From Spirochaetaceae bacterium (GTDB lineage: Bacteria > Spirochaetota > Spirochaetia > WTKD01): a DNA stretch of 64,000 nt. Under the pieces are notes generated by a model, which was not told the DNA's origin, did no database searches, and saw nothing but the letters and a program-made list of their open reading frames with translations. The stretch lies in contig WTKD01000004.1 of NCBI GenBank assembly GCA_011524535.1, positions 1 through 64,000 on the forward strand, read 5' to 3'. Positions 45,401-53,985 of the stretch are shown piece by piece; within the stretch, counting starts at the first letter, position 1, and each line of letters starts with the position of its first letter. The position numbers and the translations under genes were made by a program.

Positions 45401-45530
45401 ACTCCATTTGTTCGTATTTTGGAAGTTCAACCTTTGCAACTTCTTCCCCACGTTCTCTAAGGACTTCTGGTTCTTTTGCAATTTGAAATAACTTTTGTGA
45501 AAATTCTTCTACTTCGCGTATTGATGGCAT
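42480..45530 (-). CDS. Large single-pass TPR protein, candidate flagellar collar protein FlcA
   Basis: The 1016-residue protein has three parts. Residues 1-330 are cytoplasmic, acidic and Ser/Glu/Asp-rich, apart from a conserved-looking start (MPSIREVEEFSQKLF). A small helical domain (about 335-400, DVRAACAEFISNP) precedes one membrane helix (about 425-448). The remaining 560 residues are periplasmic and consist of repeated helix pairs of TPR type (for example ARRYFERALEEGRSSRELFYKTGNTMY, aromatic and small residues at TPR spacing). This topology matches FlcA (BB0326) of Borrelia burgdorferi, which builds the spirochaete-specific flagellar collar. The identification is by topology, size and TPR content only, with no alignment. 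Both ends are intact; the start codon lies 90 bp from a divergent exported-protein gene. Confidence 0.75.
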   Translation of the reverse strand: MPSIREVEEFSQKLFQIAKEPEVLRERGEEVAKVELPKYEQMEFSSDTSAGPSTDIERQQASDYSRQFQESQLENTPSSSSHSQSRLGIGQSEIADLLSSQENPSVREVASSVNRDEPVEFSPPEKIEEISDANSQSESDDFDLSNLFAESSDSESIGDDERIETNDKPNVQEEESFEISSTGMDQGGSESIPEIEDDFAGFETDPPKEQESPIEGESGEDLESLIELMREQDLQSDDIQSASATYRKESLDKFQEEFSEEPAPASTSEDFRLGAPEIDSDIESSLDLNFSGVSSTQGMSKKAEGADTSNVYAREQHEKKEGETFTEEEYNRILKNVDSLPFDVRAACAEFISNPESEKEHVSNIVTLLKNGGRQNLIVRMLNRYTGSHLQLPYGYEKGTAAEYFRETEEKKNSPARKFIRKLAVTTGSLAAMILFSLILFNFVYRPLLARSLYKKGHEALLAEEYSESDALFEEAWTEWENDSWALRYAQSYTEIHEYFLASKKYDELIYGIDTDLSDLLKQKTKERVLLDQYDLGSETVRLIDLVNVNKTGIFEHSLLQSNEFHDFARADDLLSVVLVEEPYERNALILQGDNYVRWSEEDPSQLLNAGTVYQRIIQEHGIDNELNIRLAWYAQKSDNLVGLRELLPRITDRLSDTPIVIPIFTDIAQYLMENNELAYVAPLLKELRDEYPYEAGGHYWSAQYFRMIGMLTEERVELENTIAILEASEPLRWDKLSMYIDSNNRIAELAYDRDRALEAESLYQKSLERYVLGLETNTLEKDAHLARFYEGLGDIRYFYSKNFEEARRYFERALEEGRSSRELFYKTGNTMYREEDYALAVELFLNTETHPPRDAAGLLATASALYHLENYSASEAYFFQLTELLDEKRDAIRLFSPFENAEHNSLILYMIKAYNGLGVSRYRIAERKQDPRREAQAVLALEQAIRLFEDFNRSQENLQRSLAKSLPYVNLREVLYPQDSFDVSIDNVLPASLSEIQFDQFISEQLPESAYSFAQ

Positions 45531-45620
45531 ACCACTACGATCTTATAGTCGACAACTTAAGCATCCAGTTGAATAGAATACCTCTATTCATATTCATAAA
45601 CATTCCGATACTGACGTGTA

Positions 45621-46385
45621 ATGAAAAAGAGCGTATTTTATCTCCTGTTATGCCTCACATCTCTTGGAATGACTGCAGAAACATACACCCCTCGAACAGA
45701 TGATATCACATTATACTTGTATCTTGCCGAGCTCAGTGGAGCAAGCGCTCCTTATATACAACAATCGCACGTAATTTTTACGTATCATACCAAAAGACAT
45801 ATACGAGGGATAGCTGTTTCATTTAAACATGAATCTTTTCGCAATCGCTACGTATTTACCAAGAGTTCCACTACGAGCGGTTTATATTACCTGGCACTCC
45901 CCATGCAAGATTTCCCCTCTACCGAGATCTATTATCAATACATTGTAGATGGGGTAAGAATACATGATCCTAAAAACGAACAGATGATGCTTCTCTCTTC
46001 CGGCGCCAAAATCTCGGAATTCACATTTTCTGAAACTAAAAACCAGCTTTATGGCGATATCAATGAATCTCCTCGAACACAATTCACTATTGATTTCTCC
46101 GAACGAAGCAATACTGCGGTGAAAACTATCTTCGATACTTATTATATTTCTCAGGACGCCCCTTCGTATGTGTCGGTAGTGGGTAATTTTAACGGGTGGG
46201 AGCCATTTTTTACCCCTCTTACCAAGGAATCAGCGAAGCAGTTTTCGGTAAACGTACCAAGGTTATCTGGAACAATTTATTATTATTTCTTCGTTGATGG
46301 AGAGAGAATTCTAGACCCACAAAATACAAATATCGCACTCGATAGGGTTAGAGGACATCGAGTATCTGTTTTAAAATTGCCATGA
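45621..46385 (+). CDS. Exported protein with a carbohydrate-binding CBM48/AMPK-like domain
   Basis: The 254-residue protein has a signal peptide (MKKSVFYLLLCLTSLGM; cleavage about residue 19) and two similar beta-sandwich halves. The second (about 180-254) carries SVVGNFNGWEPFFTPLTK and YYFFVDGERILDPQN, the signature of the glycogen-binding domain of AMPK-beta and branching enzymes. The first half has the corresponding YYQYIVDGVRIHDPKN. There is no catalytic domain. It probably binds a glucan or glycan in the periplasm; the partner is unknown. It overlaps the next gene by four bases, so the two are coupled. Confidence 0.7.
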   Translation: MKKSVFYLLLCLTSLGMTAETYTPRTDDITLYLYLAELSGASAPYIQQSHVIFTYHTKRHIRGIAVSFKHESFRNRYVFTKSSTTSGLYYLALPMQDFPSTEIYYQYIVDGVRIHDPKNEQMMLLSSGAKISEFTFSETKNQLYGDINESPRTQFTIDFSERSNTAVKTIFDTYYISQDAPSYVSVVGNFNGWEPFFTPLTKESAKQFSVNVPRLSGTIYYYFFVDGERILDPQNTNIALDRVRGHRVSVLKLP

Positions 46386-46858
46386 CCATTCGATTGCGTA
46401 TAAAACATAAAGATGACCACCAACTCATCGCAACTTTACATCCTTATTTTCGGGTGATATGTGGAATTTTGGCTGTAGTGCTGAGTGGTGTAAATATTGT
46501 GTCTGGCACCATTACTTTCCTCCCGGCCACTTTGTTTGTTTTTTCCTGTCTCTCTATGTGTTATCACGAGACATGGGTCTGTGACCGTGACAGGCGCATT
46601 CTCACACAAAAGATCGGTGTAATTCTTCCATTTAGAAAAAAGACCATCCCCATCGAAACTATAAAGAAATTCGGATGTATAACTATCTCACAAAAAAGGG
46701 CATTTAGATCGAGACCCCTTTCACGCTCACTCATATACACACATGACGGGAGATTGATAACCATAGAGATAGTTCCGAAGGAAACTCCTTCGATGGCAGA
46801 ACTATTTGCCCAGTTTCTTGACCTCGAATTCGATGAGCAAAGCAACATCGAAAAATAA
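46382..46858 (+). CDS. Membrane protein with PH-like C-terminus, unknown function
   Basis: The 158-residue protein has two closely spaced membrane helices (about 25-45 and 48-65) and a cytoplasmic, beta-rich tail (about 70-150; WVCDRDRRILTQKIG...IETIKKFGCITI) that resembles bacterial PH-like domains. It is translationally coupled (ATGA) to the exported glycan-binding-like protein, so they may form one membrane complex. I do not recognise a named family. Confidence 0.55.
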   Translation: MTIRLRIKHKDDHQLIATLHPYFRVICGILAVVLSGVNIVSGTITFLPATLFVFSCLSMCYHETWVCDRDRRILTQKIGVILPFRKKTIPIETIKKFGCITISQKRAFRSRPLSRSLIYTHDGRLITIEIVPKETPSMAELFAQFLDLEFDEQSNIEK

Positions 46859-46874
46859 AGTATCTACAGTGAAT

Positions 46875-47894
46875 CTATTCAGAATTGCTAAAATCAACGC
46901 GACTGTGGTGCAAAAAACAAGCAACTTTATGATTGTCTGTCATTCGAGCTCGATACGGTTTCTCATTCTTGCAGCGTTCCATCCGGTTTGCACAGCGCTC
47001 ATAGAACACACACCCTTTATGCAATTTGTTCGGTGATGGAACTTCTCCTTCTAGGGGTATTCGTTTTCTCTTTGACTCTAATTTTGGATCGGGAACAGGA
47101 ACAGACGACAAGAGTGCTCTTGTATAGGGGTGCAAGGGATTATTGAACAATTCTTCGGTGTCTCCCTCTTCAACAATTCGCCCTAAATACATTACTGCAA
47201 CACGATTTGTTATATATCTGACTACTGCGAGGTCGTGCGCAATAAAAATATACGTAAGTTTGAAGTCTTCTTGAAGTTTACGGAGTAGATTGATAATTTG
47301 CGCTTGAATCGACACGTCGAGCGCACTTACCGCTTCATCTGCAACCAACAATGTGGGGTCAAGAGAAAGAGCCCGCGCGATACCAATCCTCTGTCGCTGA
47401 CCTCCAGAAAATTCATGAGGATACCTGTTTTCATAATGTGGGGAAAGCCCAACCATGGTCATAAGCTCTTTGACGCGCGAACGTATCTCACTTCCGCTCA
47501 TCGATGCTTGAGCCCTTTTATTATATATGTGCAGAGGCTCTGCAATGATTGAACCTGCGGTCATACGAGGGTCCAAAGAAGAATAGGGGTCTTGGAAGAT
47601 CATCTGTATTTCTTTGCGAATGGGGAGCATTTCACGAAAAGAAAGAGGTAAAATGTCCGTTCCTTTCCAGAATACGCTTCCAGAATGAGCAGGTACAAGT
47701 TTGACGAGCGATCGTGCAGCACTTGATTTACCACAGCCAGATTCACCTACAAGCCCGAGGATATCTCCTTCTTCCAAAGTGAACGAAATAGAATCTACTG
47801 CGTATATATGACCCACCGTACGTTTAAACACAGTCCCGCTAAGAATTGGATATCTCACGGAAAGGTTCTGTACTTCTAATAATTTTCTACTCAT
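46875..47894 (-). CDS. oppF: Oligopeptide ABC transporter ATPase OppF (system 1)
   Basis: The 339-residue ATPase has Walker A GESGCGKSS (about 45-53), signature FSGGQRQRIGIARAL, Walker B LLVADEAVSALD and the switch His in FIAHDLAVV. The C-terminal oligopeptide-type extension with four cysteines (GCVFYERCANRMERC...CFL) is present. The ATG at 47894 is chosen because it overlaps the oppD stop by eight bases and has GGGG upstream. It is the last gene of oppA-B-C-D-F (system 1), transcribed leftward. Confidence 0.95.
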   Translation of the reverse strand: MSRKLLEVQNLSVRYPILSGTVFKRTVGHIYAVDSISFTLEEGDILGLVGESGCGKSSAARSLVKLVPAHSGSVFWKGTDILPLSFREMLPIRKEIQMIFQDPYSSLDPRMTAGSIIAEPLHIYNKRAQASMSGSEIRSRVKELMTMVGLSPHYENRYPHEFSGGQRQRIGIARALSLDPTLLVADEAVSALDVSIQAQIINLLRKLQEDFKLTYIFIAHDLAVVRYITNRVAVMYLGRIVEEGDTEELFNNPLHPYTRALLSSVPVPDPKLESKRKRIPLEGEVPSPNKLHKGCVFYERCANRMERCKNEKPYRARMTDNHKVACFLHHSRVDFSNSE

Positions 47895-48870
47895 TTGCGT
47901 CATCCCCATATAACCAACAGTGTACGTTTCGTTCATGCGAAAAATTGCTAATCGGCGGATAACTTACCGTACATTCAGAACGAACAAATTCGCAGCGAGG
48001 GGCGAATGGACAACCATCAGGAAGAGAAACTAACAAAGGAGGCTGACCAGGAATTGTATACAATTCTCCCTTTATTTCGCTGTCTGCCCGTGGTATGGAT
48101 TTCAAAAGCCCCTTTGTATAGGGGTGTTTTGGGTCCTCAAATAATTCATTTGTCGATGCTTTTTCAACGATCTTTCCAGAATACATTACGTGCACACGAT
48201 CACAGAATCCTGCAACTACACCAAGATCATGGGTGATGAGGATAATAGATGTATCTAGTTGGTCTTTCAATTTGTGCAGTAGTTCCATTACTTGCGCTTG
48301 AATAGTGACGTCGAGCGCTGTTGTTGGTTCATCTGCAATGATAAGAGATGGATCACAACTGATAGCCATGGCAATCATTATTCTTTGCCGCATACCTCCC
48401 GAGAACTGATGAGGGTAATCATCAACTCGTTGTTTTGGCTGTGGGACACCGGTCAATTGCAATAATTCTATCGCTCTGTCTTTTGCATCCTGCTTCGATA
48501 TATCAAGATGACGGCGCATTATTTCGATGAGCTGTGTTGAGATACGCAAGAATGGGTTCAATGAGGTCATTGGGTCTTGAAATATCATGGCTATTTTCTT
48601 GCCGCGAATATCTCTCATATACCGCTCTTTTTTTTCGATCAAGTTCTCGTTACCAAAAATAACATCACCGCTAACCGAGACATTCTTACCAATCGGAAGC
48701 AGCCCCATAATACTCATCCCCATTACGGTCTTTCCGGAGCCAGATTCACCAACAATTCCCAAAACTTCGCCCTTCTTCAGATCAAAACTCACATCGTCAA
48801 CTGCCTTAACAATACCAATATCCGTTTTAAATTGGGTGCGTAGATGCTTTACTTCAAGTATTGGTTTCAT
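47887..48870 (-). CDS. oppD: Oligopeptide ABC transporter ATPase OppD (system 1)
   Basis: The 327-residue ATPase has Walker A GESGSGKTV, signature FSGGMRQRIMIAMAI, Walker B LIIADEPTTALD, the switch His in LITHDLGVV, and a C-terminal four-cysteine extension (GCPFAPRCEFVRSEC...CWL). It pairs with OppF to drive peptide import. Its ATG overlaps the oppC stop by one base (TGATG). Confidence 0.95.
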   Translation of the reverse strand: MKPILEVKHLRTQFKTDIGIVKAVDDVSFDLKKGEVLGIVGESGSGKTVMGMSIMGLLPIGKNVSVSGDVIFGNENLIEKKERYMRDIRGKKIAMIFQDPMTSLNPFLRISTQLIEIMRRHLDISKQDAKDRAIELLQLTGVPQPKQRVDDYPHQFSGGMRQRIMIAMAISCDPSLIIADEPTTALDVTIQAQVMELLHKLKDQLDTSIILITHDLGVVAGFCDRVHVMYSGKIVEKASTNELFEDPKHPYTKGLLKSIPRADSEIKGELYTIPGQPPLLVSLPDGCPFAPRCEFVRSECTVSYPPISNFSHERNVHCWLYGDDANE

Positions 48871-49973
48871 CAGTTTTCATACCTACTCTTTGGATCAAAT
48901 GCATCACGAACACCATCACCCAAAAAATTGATCGACAGCAAAAATGCAGACATTATCACAGACGGGAAAAAGAGCCTCCAAGGGGCCACGTCCATAGCAG
49001 GAACAGCGTCAGCGATTAATGTCCCCCAAGATGCACTCGGCGCGGAAATACCAAGCCCTAAAAATGATAAGAATGACTCAAGCAGAATGAATACTGGGAT
49101 ACGCAAGGTTCCAAAAATGATTATCACACCAATAGAATTCGGCAGGAGATGTTTCCAAATAATTTGAAATACAGAAGCTCCAGAGCAGCGCGCAGCGTGT
49201 ACATATTCAAGGTTCTTTATACTCAAAACCTGTCCTCTCACAACCCGTGAAGCGGTGAGCCAACTCATGATAGCAAGCGCAAAAAATAAATTGAATACAC
49301 TACTGCCAAACATAGACATAAAAATGATAACTAAAAGCATGTAGGGAAGACCATATAGAATATCAACAACACGCATAATCATTGTGTCTAAAAATCCACC
49401 AAAATAGCCCGCAAGAGAGCCAAAAAAGACCCCTATGACCATAGAAGTTAATGCTCCTATAATTCCAACGGCGATGGATACCTGACTTCCAAAAATAACA
49501 CGACTGAGCAAATCACGCCCAAGGTAATCGGTTCCAAAGAAATATACGCGATGGTGAACCAATACCTCTTCTCCATCAATGATCGCTGTTTCGGTATCGA
49601 TTCGTGAACGAATATCGGCAAGTTTTGCCTGCTCTTCTTCGGTCAACTCGCGGTTTTCTTTTTCTGCAAAACGTGTCAAAAGGTCTTCTTCTCGTTCGTA
49701 CCACAACTCACCTGCAATCTTTCCAAATGAAGGAGGAAGATCACGGTGTTCAATAACCTGATATCGATACGAGTATAGCGGTAGTATCGGAGCAAATATG
49801 GCTATGAGAATATATATCACTACGATAGCCAGTCCAACCATCGCCAAAACATTCTTGCTAAGGCGTCTGAACGCCTCCATGGTCAAACTGCGCTGAGGGA
49901 TGTTAGATTCTCCAACGATCTGTGCAGCCCTTTCTTTATTTGATGATCCAGTCATTTCGCTTGGTTTATTCAT
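48870..49973 (-). CDS. oppC: Oligopeptide ABC transporter permease OppC (system 1)
   Basis: The 367-residue permease has an N-terminal helix (about 43-65), about 75 mostly charged periplasmic residues, and the C-terminal permease domain with five helices and the EAA loop HAARCSGASVFQIIWKHLLP. The GTDYLGRDLLSRVIFG motif is typical of DppC/OppC. Start and stop both overlap neighbours (four bases with oppB, one with oppD). Confidence 0.94.
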   Translation of the reverse strand: MNKPSEMTGSSNKERAAQIVGESNIPQRSLTMEAFRRLSKNVLAMVGLAIVVIYILIAIFAPILPLYSYRYQVIEHRDLPPSFGKIAGELWYEREEDLLTRFAEKENRELTEEEQAKLADIRSRIDTETAIIDGEEVLVHHRVYFFGTDYLGRDLLSRVIFGSQVSIAVGIIGALTSMVIGVFFGSLAGYFGGFLDTMIMRVVDILYGLPYMLLVIIFMSMFGSSVFNLFFALAIMSWLTASRVVRGQVLSIKNLEYVHAARCSGASVFQIIWKHLLPNSIGVIIIFGTLRIPVFILLESFLSFLGLGISAPSASWGTLIADAVPAMDVAPWRLFFPSVIMSAFLLSINFLGDGVRDAFDPKSRYEN

Positions 49974-50899
49974 GAGTAGCTTATCCTGGGGTCCAATATA
50001 CCGTATATAATATCAACCAAAAGATTCATTACTATAAGAACTGTAGAATAAATAATGACAGTCCCCATGATCATTGTATAATCTCGATTGAAGGCAGACT
50101 GTACAAAGAACACTCCTATCCCGGGAACACGAAAAATAGTTTCAATTACAACCGATCCAGTGAGCATTGCAGCAAAAGTTGGGCCAAAATAGCTCGCAAT
50201 GGGTAACAATGCGCCCTTTAAAACATGTTTTGTCAAAATATACGAAGGGGAAAGCCCCTTTGCATTCGCGGTTCGTATATAATCGCTTTGTAACACTTCG
50301 ATCGTGCTTGCTCGAGAAAGCCGGGCCATGGTCGCAACATAGTATAAAGCCAGTGATATCACCGGTAGAACGAGTGTAAGAACGCCCGCGCGCCCACTCA
50401 ACCAGCCGGATGTCGGTAATAATCCCCATTGCAAAGAAAAGAAATACATGAACAAGGGTCCTATCACAAAACTTGGAACAGAAACCCCAAACACAGCAAA
50501 CAACATAAACGAATAATCATAGAGCGTATTTCGCTTATACCCCGCAATAACCCCTGAAGAGATCCCTATCATCAAGGCAATCCCCATGGCAAGGCTCGCG
50601 AGAAGCATAGAGTTGGGGAGGCTTCTAAATAAGTATTCGCTAACACTCCTGTCTGCATATCTAAAAGATGGTCCCAAATCACCGCGTAAAAGGCTGTATA
50701 CATAACGTGCATACTGCACGACTATTGGTTCATCAAGATTGTATTTTTCTTCTATATTTCGAAGGATATTTTCTGGAATCGCCTTCTCTCTATCAAATGG
50801 ACCACCCGGGGCCAATCGGATGAAAAAGAAACAGATCGTCACAATAATAAACAGAGTGGGGATTGTCCCCAATATTCTTCGTATTACATAACCGGACAT
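49970..50899 (-). CDS. oppB: Oligopeptide ABC transporter permease OppB (system 1)
   Basis: The 309-residue permease has the standard six helices, N-terminal GYVIRRILGTIPTLF, and the EAA loop TANAKGLSPSYILTKHVLK. It forms the channel with OppC. It is separated from oppA by 144 bp that include a hairpin terminator, so its expression is likely lower than that of oppA. Confidence 0.94.
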   Translation of the reverse strand: MSGYVIRRILGTIPTLFIIVTICFFFIRLAPGGPFDREKAIPENILRNIEEKYNLDEPIVVQYARYVYSLLRGDLGPSFRYADRSVSEYLFRSLPNSMLLASLAMGIALMIGISSGVIAGYKRNTLYDYSFMLFAVFGVSVPSFVIGPLFMYFFSLQWGLLPTSGWLSGRAGVLTLVLPVISLALYYVATMARLSRASTIEVLQSDYIRTANAKGLSPSYILTKHVLKGALLPIASYFGPTFAAMLTGSVVIETIFRVPGIGVFFVQSAFNRDYTMIMGTVIIYSTVLIVMNLLVDIIYGILDPRISYS

Positions 50900-50984
50900 A
50901 GAAACTTACTAAAAGTATGACACCCTGCGAGAAGGATGACAATAAGTATCCTTAAAAGAATTCACCACCCCTTCTTATTAATAT

Positions 50985-51026
50985 ACACAAAAAAGCCTCC
51001 CTTATATAAAAGAGGGAGGCTTTTCT
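50985..51026 (-). terminator. Hairpin between oppA and oppB
   Basis: A perfect 12-bp stem (AAAAGCCTCCCT at 50991-51002 with 51013-51024) with a 10-nt loop is followed, reading leftward, by further T residues. It lies 20 nt past the oppA stop. Partial termination here would give an excess of the binding protein over the permease. Confidence 0.85.
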
Positions 51027-51043
51027 TTAGCTTGTTCTAATTT

Positions 51044-52609
51044 CTAGTAAGAAGCTACGTGACCAACTGGGTGTTGATCCATTACGTTTCGATACCAACC
51101 TGACCATTCATTAAGATCAATAAGGTTGTTAACCGCGTAGTAATATATCGGAATAATCGCTTGATCTTCTCCGATCAAGAGAGATTCTGCTTCATTAAGC
51201 ATTTCAAGACGTGATGCATCATCTGTCTGCTGCAATGCCTCGGTGATTAATCTATCGTATTCTAGATTTGAATAACGACCACCATTCATGCTATTACCCG
51301 AAATAAACAGATCAAGGAATGTGTTTGGATCGTAGTAGTCACCTGCCCAACCAGCACGTGCGATTTGAAAAGTACCTTCTCGACGTGTGTTAAGATAGGT
51401 TGCCCATTCTTCATTCTTCAAAACTACGTTTATGTTCAAAGTTTCAAGCCATTGCTGCTGAATGTATTCTGCAACTTTTTTGTGTCCTTCGCTTGTGTTG
51501 TACAAAATTTCAAGTTCAGGAAATCCTTCACCATTCGGATAGCCAGCTTCGGCGAGTAATTCTTGCGCCTCTGCAACATTGAGCCTGTTTCCTTTCACTT
51601 CTCCATAACCCGAGATCGGTGGAACGAGTCCATCAGCAGGAACCTGTCCTCCGCGTGTGACTTCGTTTACAAGTTTGACTCGATCGATAGCCTTTGACAA
51701 AGCAATTCGAACCCGTGGGTCATCCAATGGTGGTACTTCGGTCTGCAACACGTAGTAGTAAGTAATGAAAGCCGGATTGTTGTGGTAGTCATCCTGAACT
51801 TTCAATTCATCAATTTGCTCACTTGGAACCGTAGTTGCCCAATCCATTTCATCATTTTGGTACATGGCAAGCATGGTACTTTCAGATTCAACTGGCAAGA
51901 ACACTATTTGATCCGTTGAGGCTTTGTTTGCATCCCAATATGAATCGCTCTTTTCGAGGACCAATCGCTCTTGTGGTGACCATTCTGCCAATGTGTATGG
52001 TCCATTCGAGACTATATTTTCTGGTCGAGTCCAATCACTACCAAACTCTTCTACAGTGTGGGTTGGTACCGCCCAGAATGAATAATGGGTCAATGCTTTC
52101 ACTACATATGGAGCTGGTCCTAATGTTTCAAATTGGAAAGTCTTCTCATCTAGGGCTCGAGCCTGAACCGCTTCAGGACCTGCTTCTCCACTGTTGTATG
52201 CTTCAGCACCTGCAATTAATTGTGCAGGAAACCAAGCATAGGGAGCCGCTGTCTCAGGGTTCAAAATTCTCAACCATGAATCAACAAATTGCTGTGCGGT
52301 TACGGGTACTCCATCGCTCCATACCGCATCATCCCGAAGGGTGAAGGTATAGGTCTTGGCATCATCGCTAATTGTCCAACTCTCAGCAACGCCAGGAACG
52401 GGCAAGGCTGTCTCTGGATTGGTGGTTACCAAACCCTCGAACAAGCCCATTACGATTCTGTGTTCAGGAACACCACTCATAAGGTGGATATCTAGAGTTT
52501 CGGGCTCTGTTCCGTTACCAAGTATAAAAGGTTCTTCGGTTTCTACGCTTCCTGGTGTACAAGCAGAAAAAGCCAAAAGAATAAGAATAAAAATAATTGC
52601 TTTTTTCAT
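51044..52609 (-). CDS. oppA: Oligopeptide-binding lipoprotein OppA (system 1)
   Basis: The 521-residue SBP_bac_5 family lipoprotein has a signal ending in lipobox FSAC (Cys17), then family segments LGNGTEPETLDIHLM (about 30-44) and YTFTLRDDAVWSDGVPVTAQ (key residues LR and W, about 90-110). It captures peptides in the periplasm for OppBCDF. AGGAGGAACTAT immediately precedes the ATG, and a hairpin abuts that site. It leads the system 1 operon. Confidence 0.95.
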   Translation of the reverse strand: MKKAIIFILILLAFSACTPGSVETEEPFILGNGTEPETLDIHLMSGVPEHRIVMGLFEGLVTTNPETALPVPGVAESWTISDDAKTYTFTLRDDAVWSDGVPVTAQQFVDSWLRILNPETAAPYAWFPAQLIAGAEAYNSGEAGPEAVQARALDEKTFQFETLGPAPYVVKALTHYSFWAVPTHTVEEFGSDWTRPENIVSNGPYTLAEWSPQERLVLEKSDSYWDANKASTDQIVFLPVESESTMLAMYQNDEMDWATTVPSEQIDELKVQDDYHNNPAFITYYYVLQTEVPPLDDPRVRIALSKAIDRVKLVNEVTRGGQVPADGLVPPISGYGEVKGNRLNVAEAQELLAEAGYPNGEGFPELEILYNTSEGHKKVAEYIQQQWLETLNINVVLKNEEWATYLNTRREGTFQIARAGWAGDYYDPNTFLDLFISGNSMNGGRYSNLEYDRLITEALQQTDDASRLEMLNEAESLLIGEDQAIIPIYYYAVNNLIDLNEWSGWYRNVMDQHPVGHVASY

Positions 52610-52620
52610 ATAGTTCCTCC

Positions 52621-52636
52621 TGAGTATTACTACTCA
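52621..52636 (-). promoter_or_regulatory. Hairpin abutting the oppA ribosome-binding site
   Basis: TGAGTATTACTACTCA is a perfect 6-bp inverted repeat. In the oppA mRNA it is a hairpin capped by GUAA, a GNRA-type tetraloop, and its 3' arm ends at the first base before GGAGG. It could shield the message from decay or tune initiation. It also fits a DNA operator. Confidence 0.5.
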
Positions 52637-52794
52637 ATCAAAATAATATCAAAAAACAAGCACAGTGGATAGCTGCTTTTTTTCTTTTTTTTTTACGATC
52701 AATCCAACATGTTATCATTTCTAATTCTGGAATTTTGCGCCCTTGTTTATATTCTTTTGCATATAAATAAGGGGAAATCAATGATCTGCATTTT

Positions 52795-53985
52795 TTATTC
52801 TGAAGCTATTGGAGTCAATCTCACAACAACATCTCTATTGTTCTGACCTCTGAGATCTCCATTTGAAGTTCCTATATATAAGCTTCCTCTGTCATCACTG
52901 CCAACCGCACGAATGCGCCCAAACGTTCCTTCGAGCAAAAATTCCTGATCGATAACTCGATCTTCTGTTATTTTCAGCCTAAGCAGGGATTGTCCTCGAA
53001 GATTCGCAACGAATAAATCGTTTGTCCACCAAGGCGCAACCCGAGATGTATAAAAAATGCCTGCACTCGGAGCGGTTGCGGGAGTGTACTCGACCATGGG
53101 GGTCACCATGTTTCTTCGCTCGAGTTTGTGATGTATGATGGGCCATCCAAAATTCTCACCCGGAGAAAGGAGGTTTATTTCATCTCCTCCTCCAGCTCGG
53201 TCATAGCCAGAAGGACCGTGTTCAATGGCGTATACTCGACCCGTCTCTGGATGAACCGCAAGTCCTTGCGGATTCCGATGTCCATAGGTGTAGATTTCAT
53301 TCAGTGCATTTTCATTCTTTATAAAAGGATTGTCACGGGGGACTCTGCCATCACGAGTTAAGCGAATTGTTTTACCATGCAACGTTCCCAAATTTTGAGC
53401 GAGGTCTAAGTTCCCCCTTTCTCCTAGAGAGAATAAGAGGGTTCTATCTGGCAAAAGAGTCACCGCACTACCATAATGTTTATTCGCCCCGACAGGATCA
53501 GCATCATACAGTATAACTTCGTTGGTCCACCCCTCTGTAGTATCGGTAAACCGTGATAGGCGTGTCACTACTCCTTTTCGCGTTTCGGTTGTGTAGACAA
53601 CAAAGAGGATACCCGTATTGCTATAATCTGAACCCAGGGCAATATCCAACAGTCCCCCCTGTCCAACTGCATATATATTCTCTATCGTATGATGTTCTTG
53701 AACGGCAGCTTCTGTTGGAGGGTTTTCTCCGATAGTCACATGCAATACCCTTCCACCCCGCTCAGCAACCATAAGCACATCGCTATTGATTTGTTCGATA
53801 TCACCAACTACATGTAATCCTTCAACAATGACATCTGTTTCAAATAATTGGTCACCAGAAATGGTTCGGGAAACACCGGTTTCCTGCGCTGACAATATCT
53901 GCATTATGCAGAAAAATAATACTAGACTTAAGAAGTGCCAGTTCATTTGTATTTTAGACTTGTACTCAATATTCTTACTAACCAT
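52795..53985 (-). CDS. Exported PQQ-type sugar dehydrogenase (soluble glucose/aldose dehydrogenase family)
   Basis: The 396-residue protein has a signal peptide ending near LSAQE and a six-bladed beta-propeller with segments typical of the family: VAERGGRVLHVT, GGLLDIALG, GHRNPQGLAVHPETGRVYAIEHGP (key residues HRNPQG and EHGP) and NFGWP. Relatives oxidise aldose sugars with PQQ in the periplasm; related proteins without PQQ activity also exist. The start is ATG 53985 or, 13 codons in, 53946; neither has a ribosome-binding site. The longer form gives a better positively charged n-region. No PQQ synthesis genes are in the window. Confidence 0.85.
   Translation of the reverse strand: MVSKNIEYKSKIQMNWHFLSLVLFFCIMQILSAQETGVSRTISGDQLFETDVIVEGLHVVGDIEQINSDVLMVAERGGRVLHVTIGENPPTEAAVQEHHTIENIYAVGQGGLLDIALGSDYSNTGILFVVYTTETRKGVVTRLSRFTDTTEGWTNEVILYDADPVGANKHYGSAVTLLPDRTLLFSLGERGNLDLAQNLGTLHGKTIRLTRDGRVPRDNPFIKNENALNEIYTYGHRNPQGLAVHPETGRVYAIEHGPSGYDRAGGGDEINLLSPGENFGWPIIHHKLERRNMVTPMVEYTPATAPSAGIFYTSRVAPWWTNDLFVANLRGQSLLRLKITEDRVIDQEFLLEGTFGRIRAVGSDDRGSLYIGTSNGDLRGQNNRDVVVRLTPIASE

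Noticed and set aside
45892-45907. TGGCAC with GC ten bases later, resembling a sigma-54 promoter
   Set aside because: It is inside the coding sequence of the exported CBM48-like gene, the -12 part is ATGCA rather than TTGCA, and no gene starts downstream of it.
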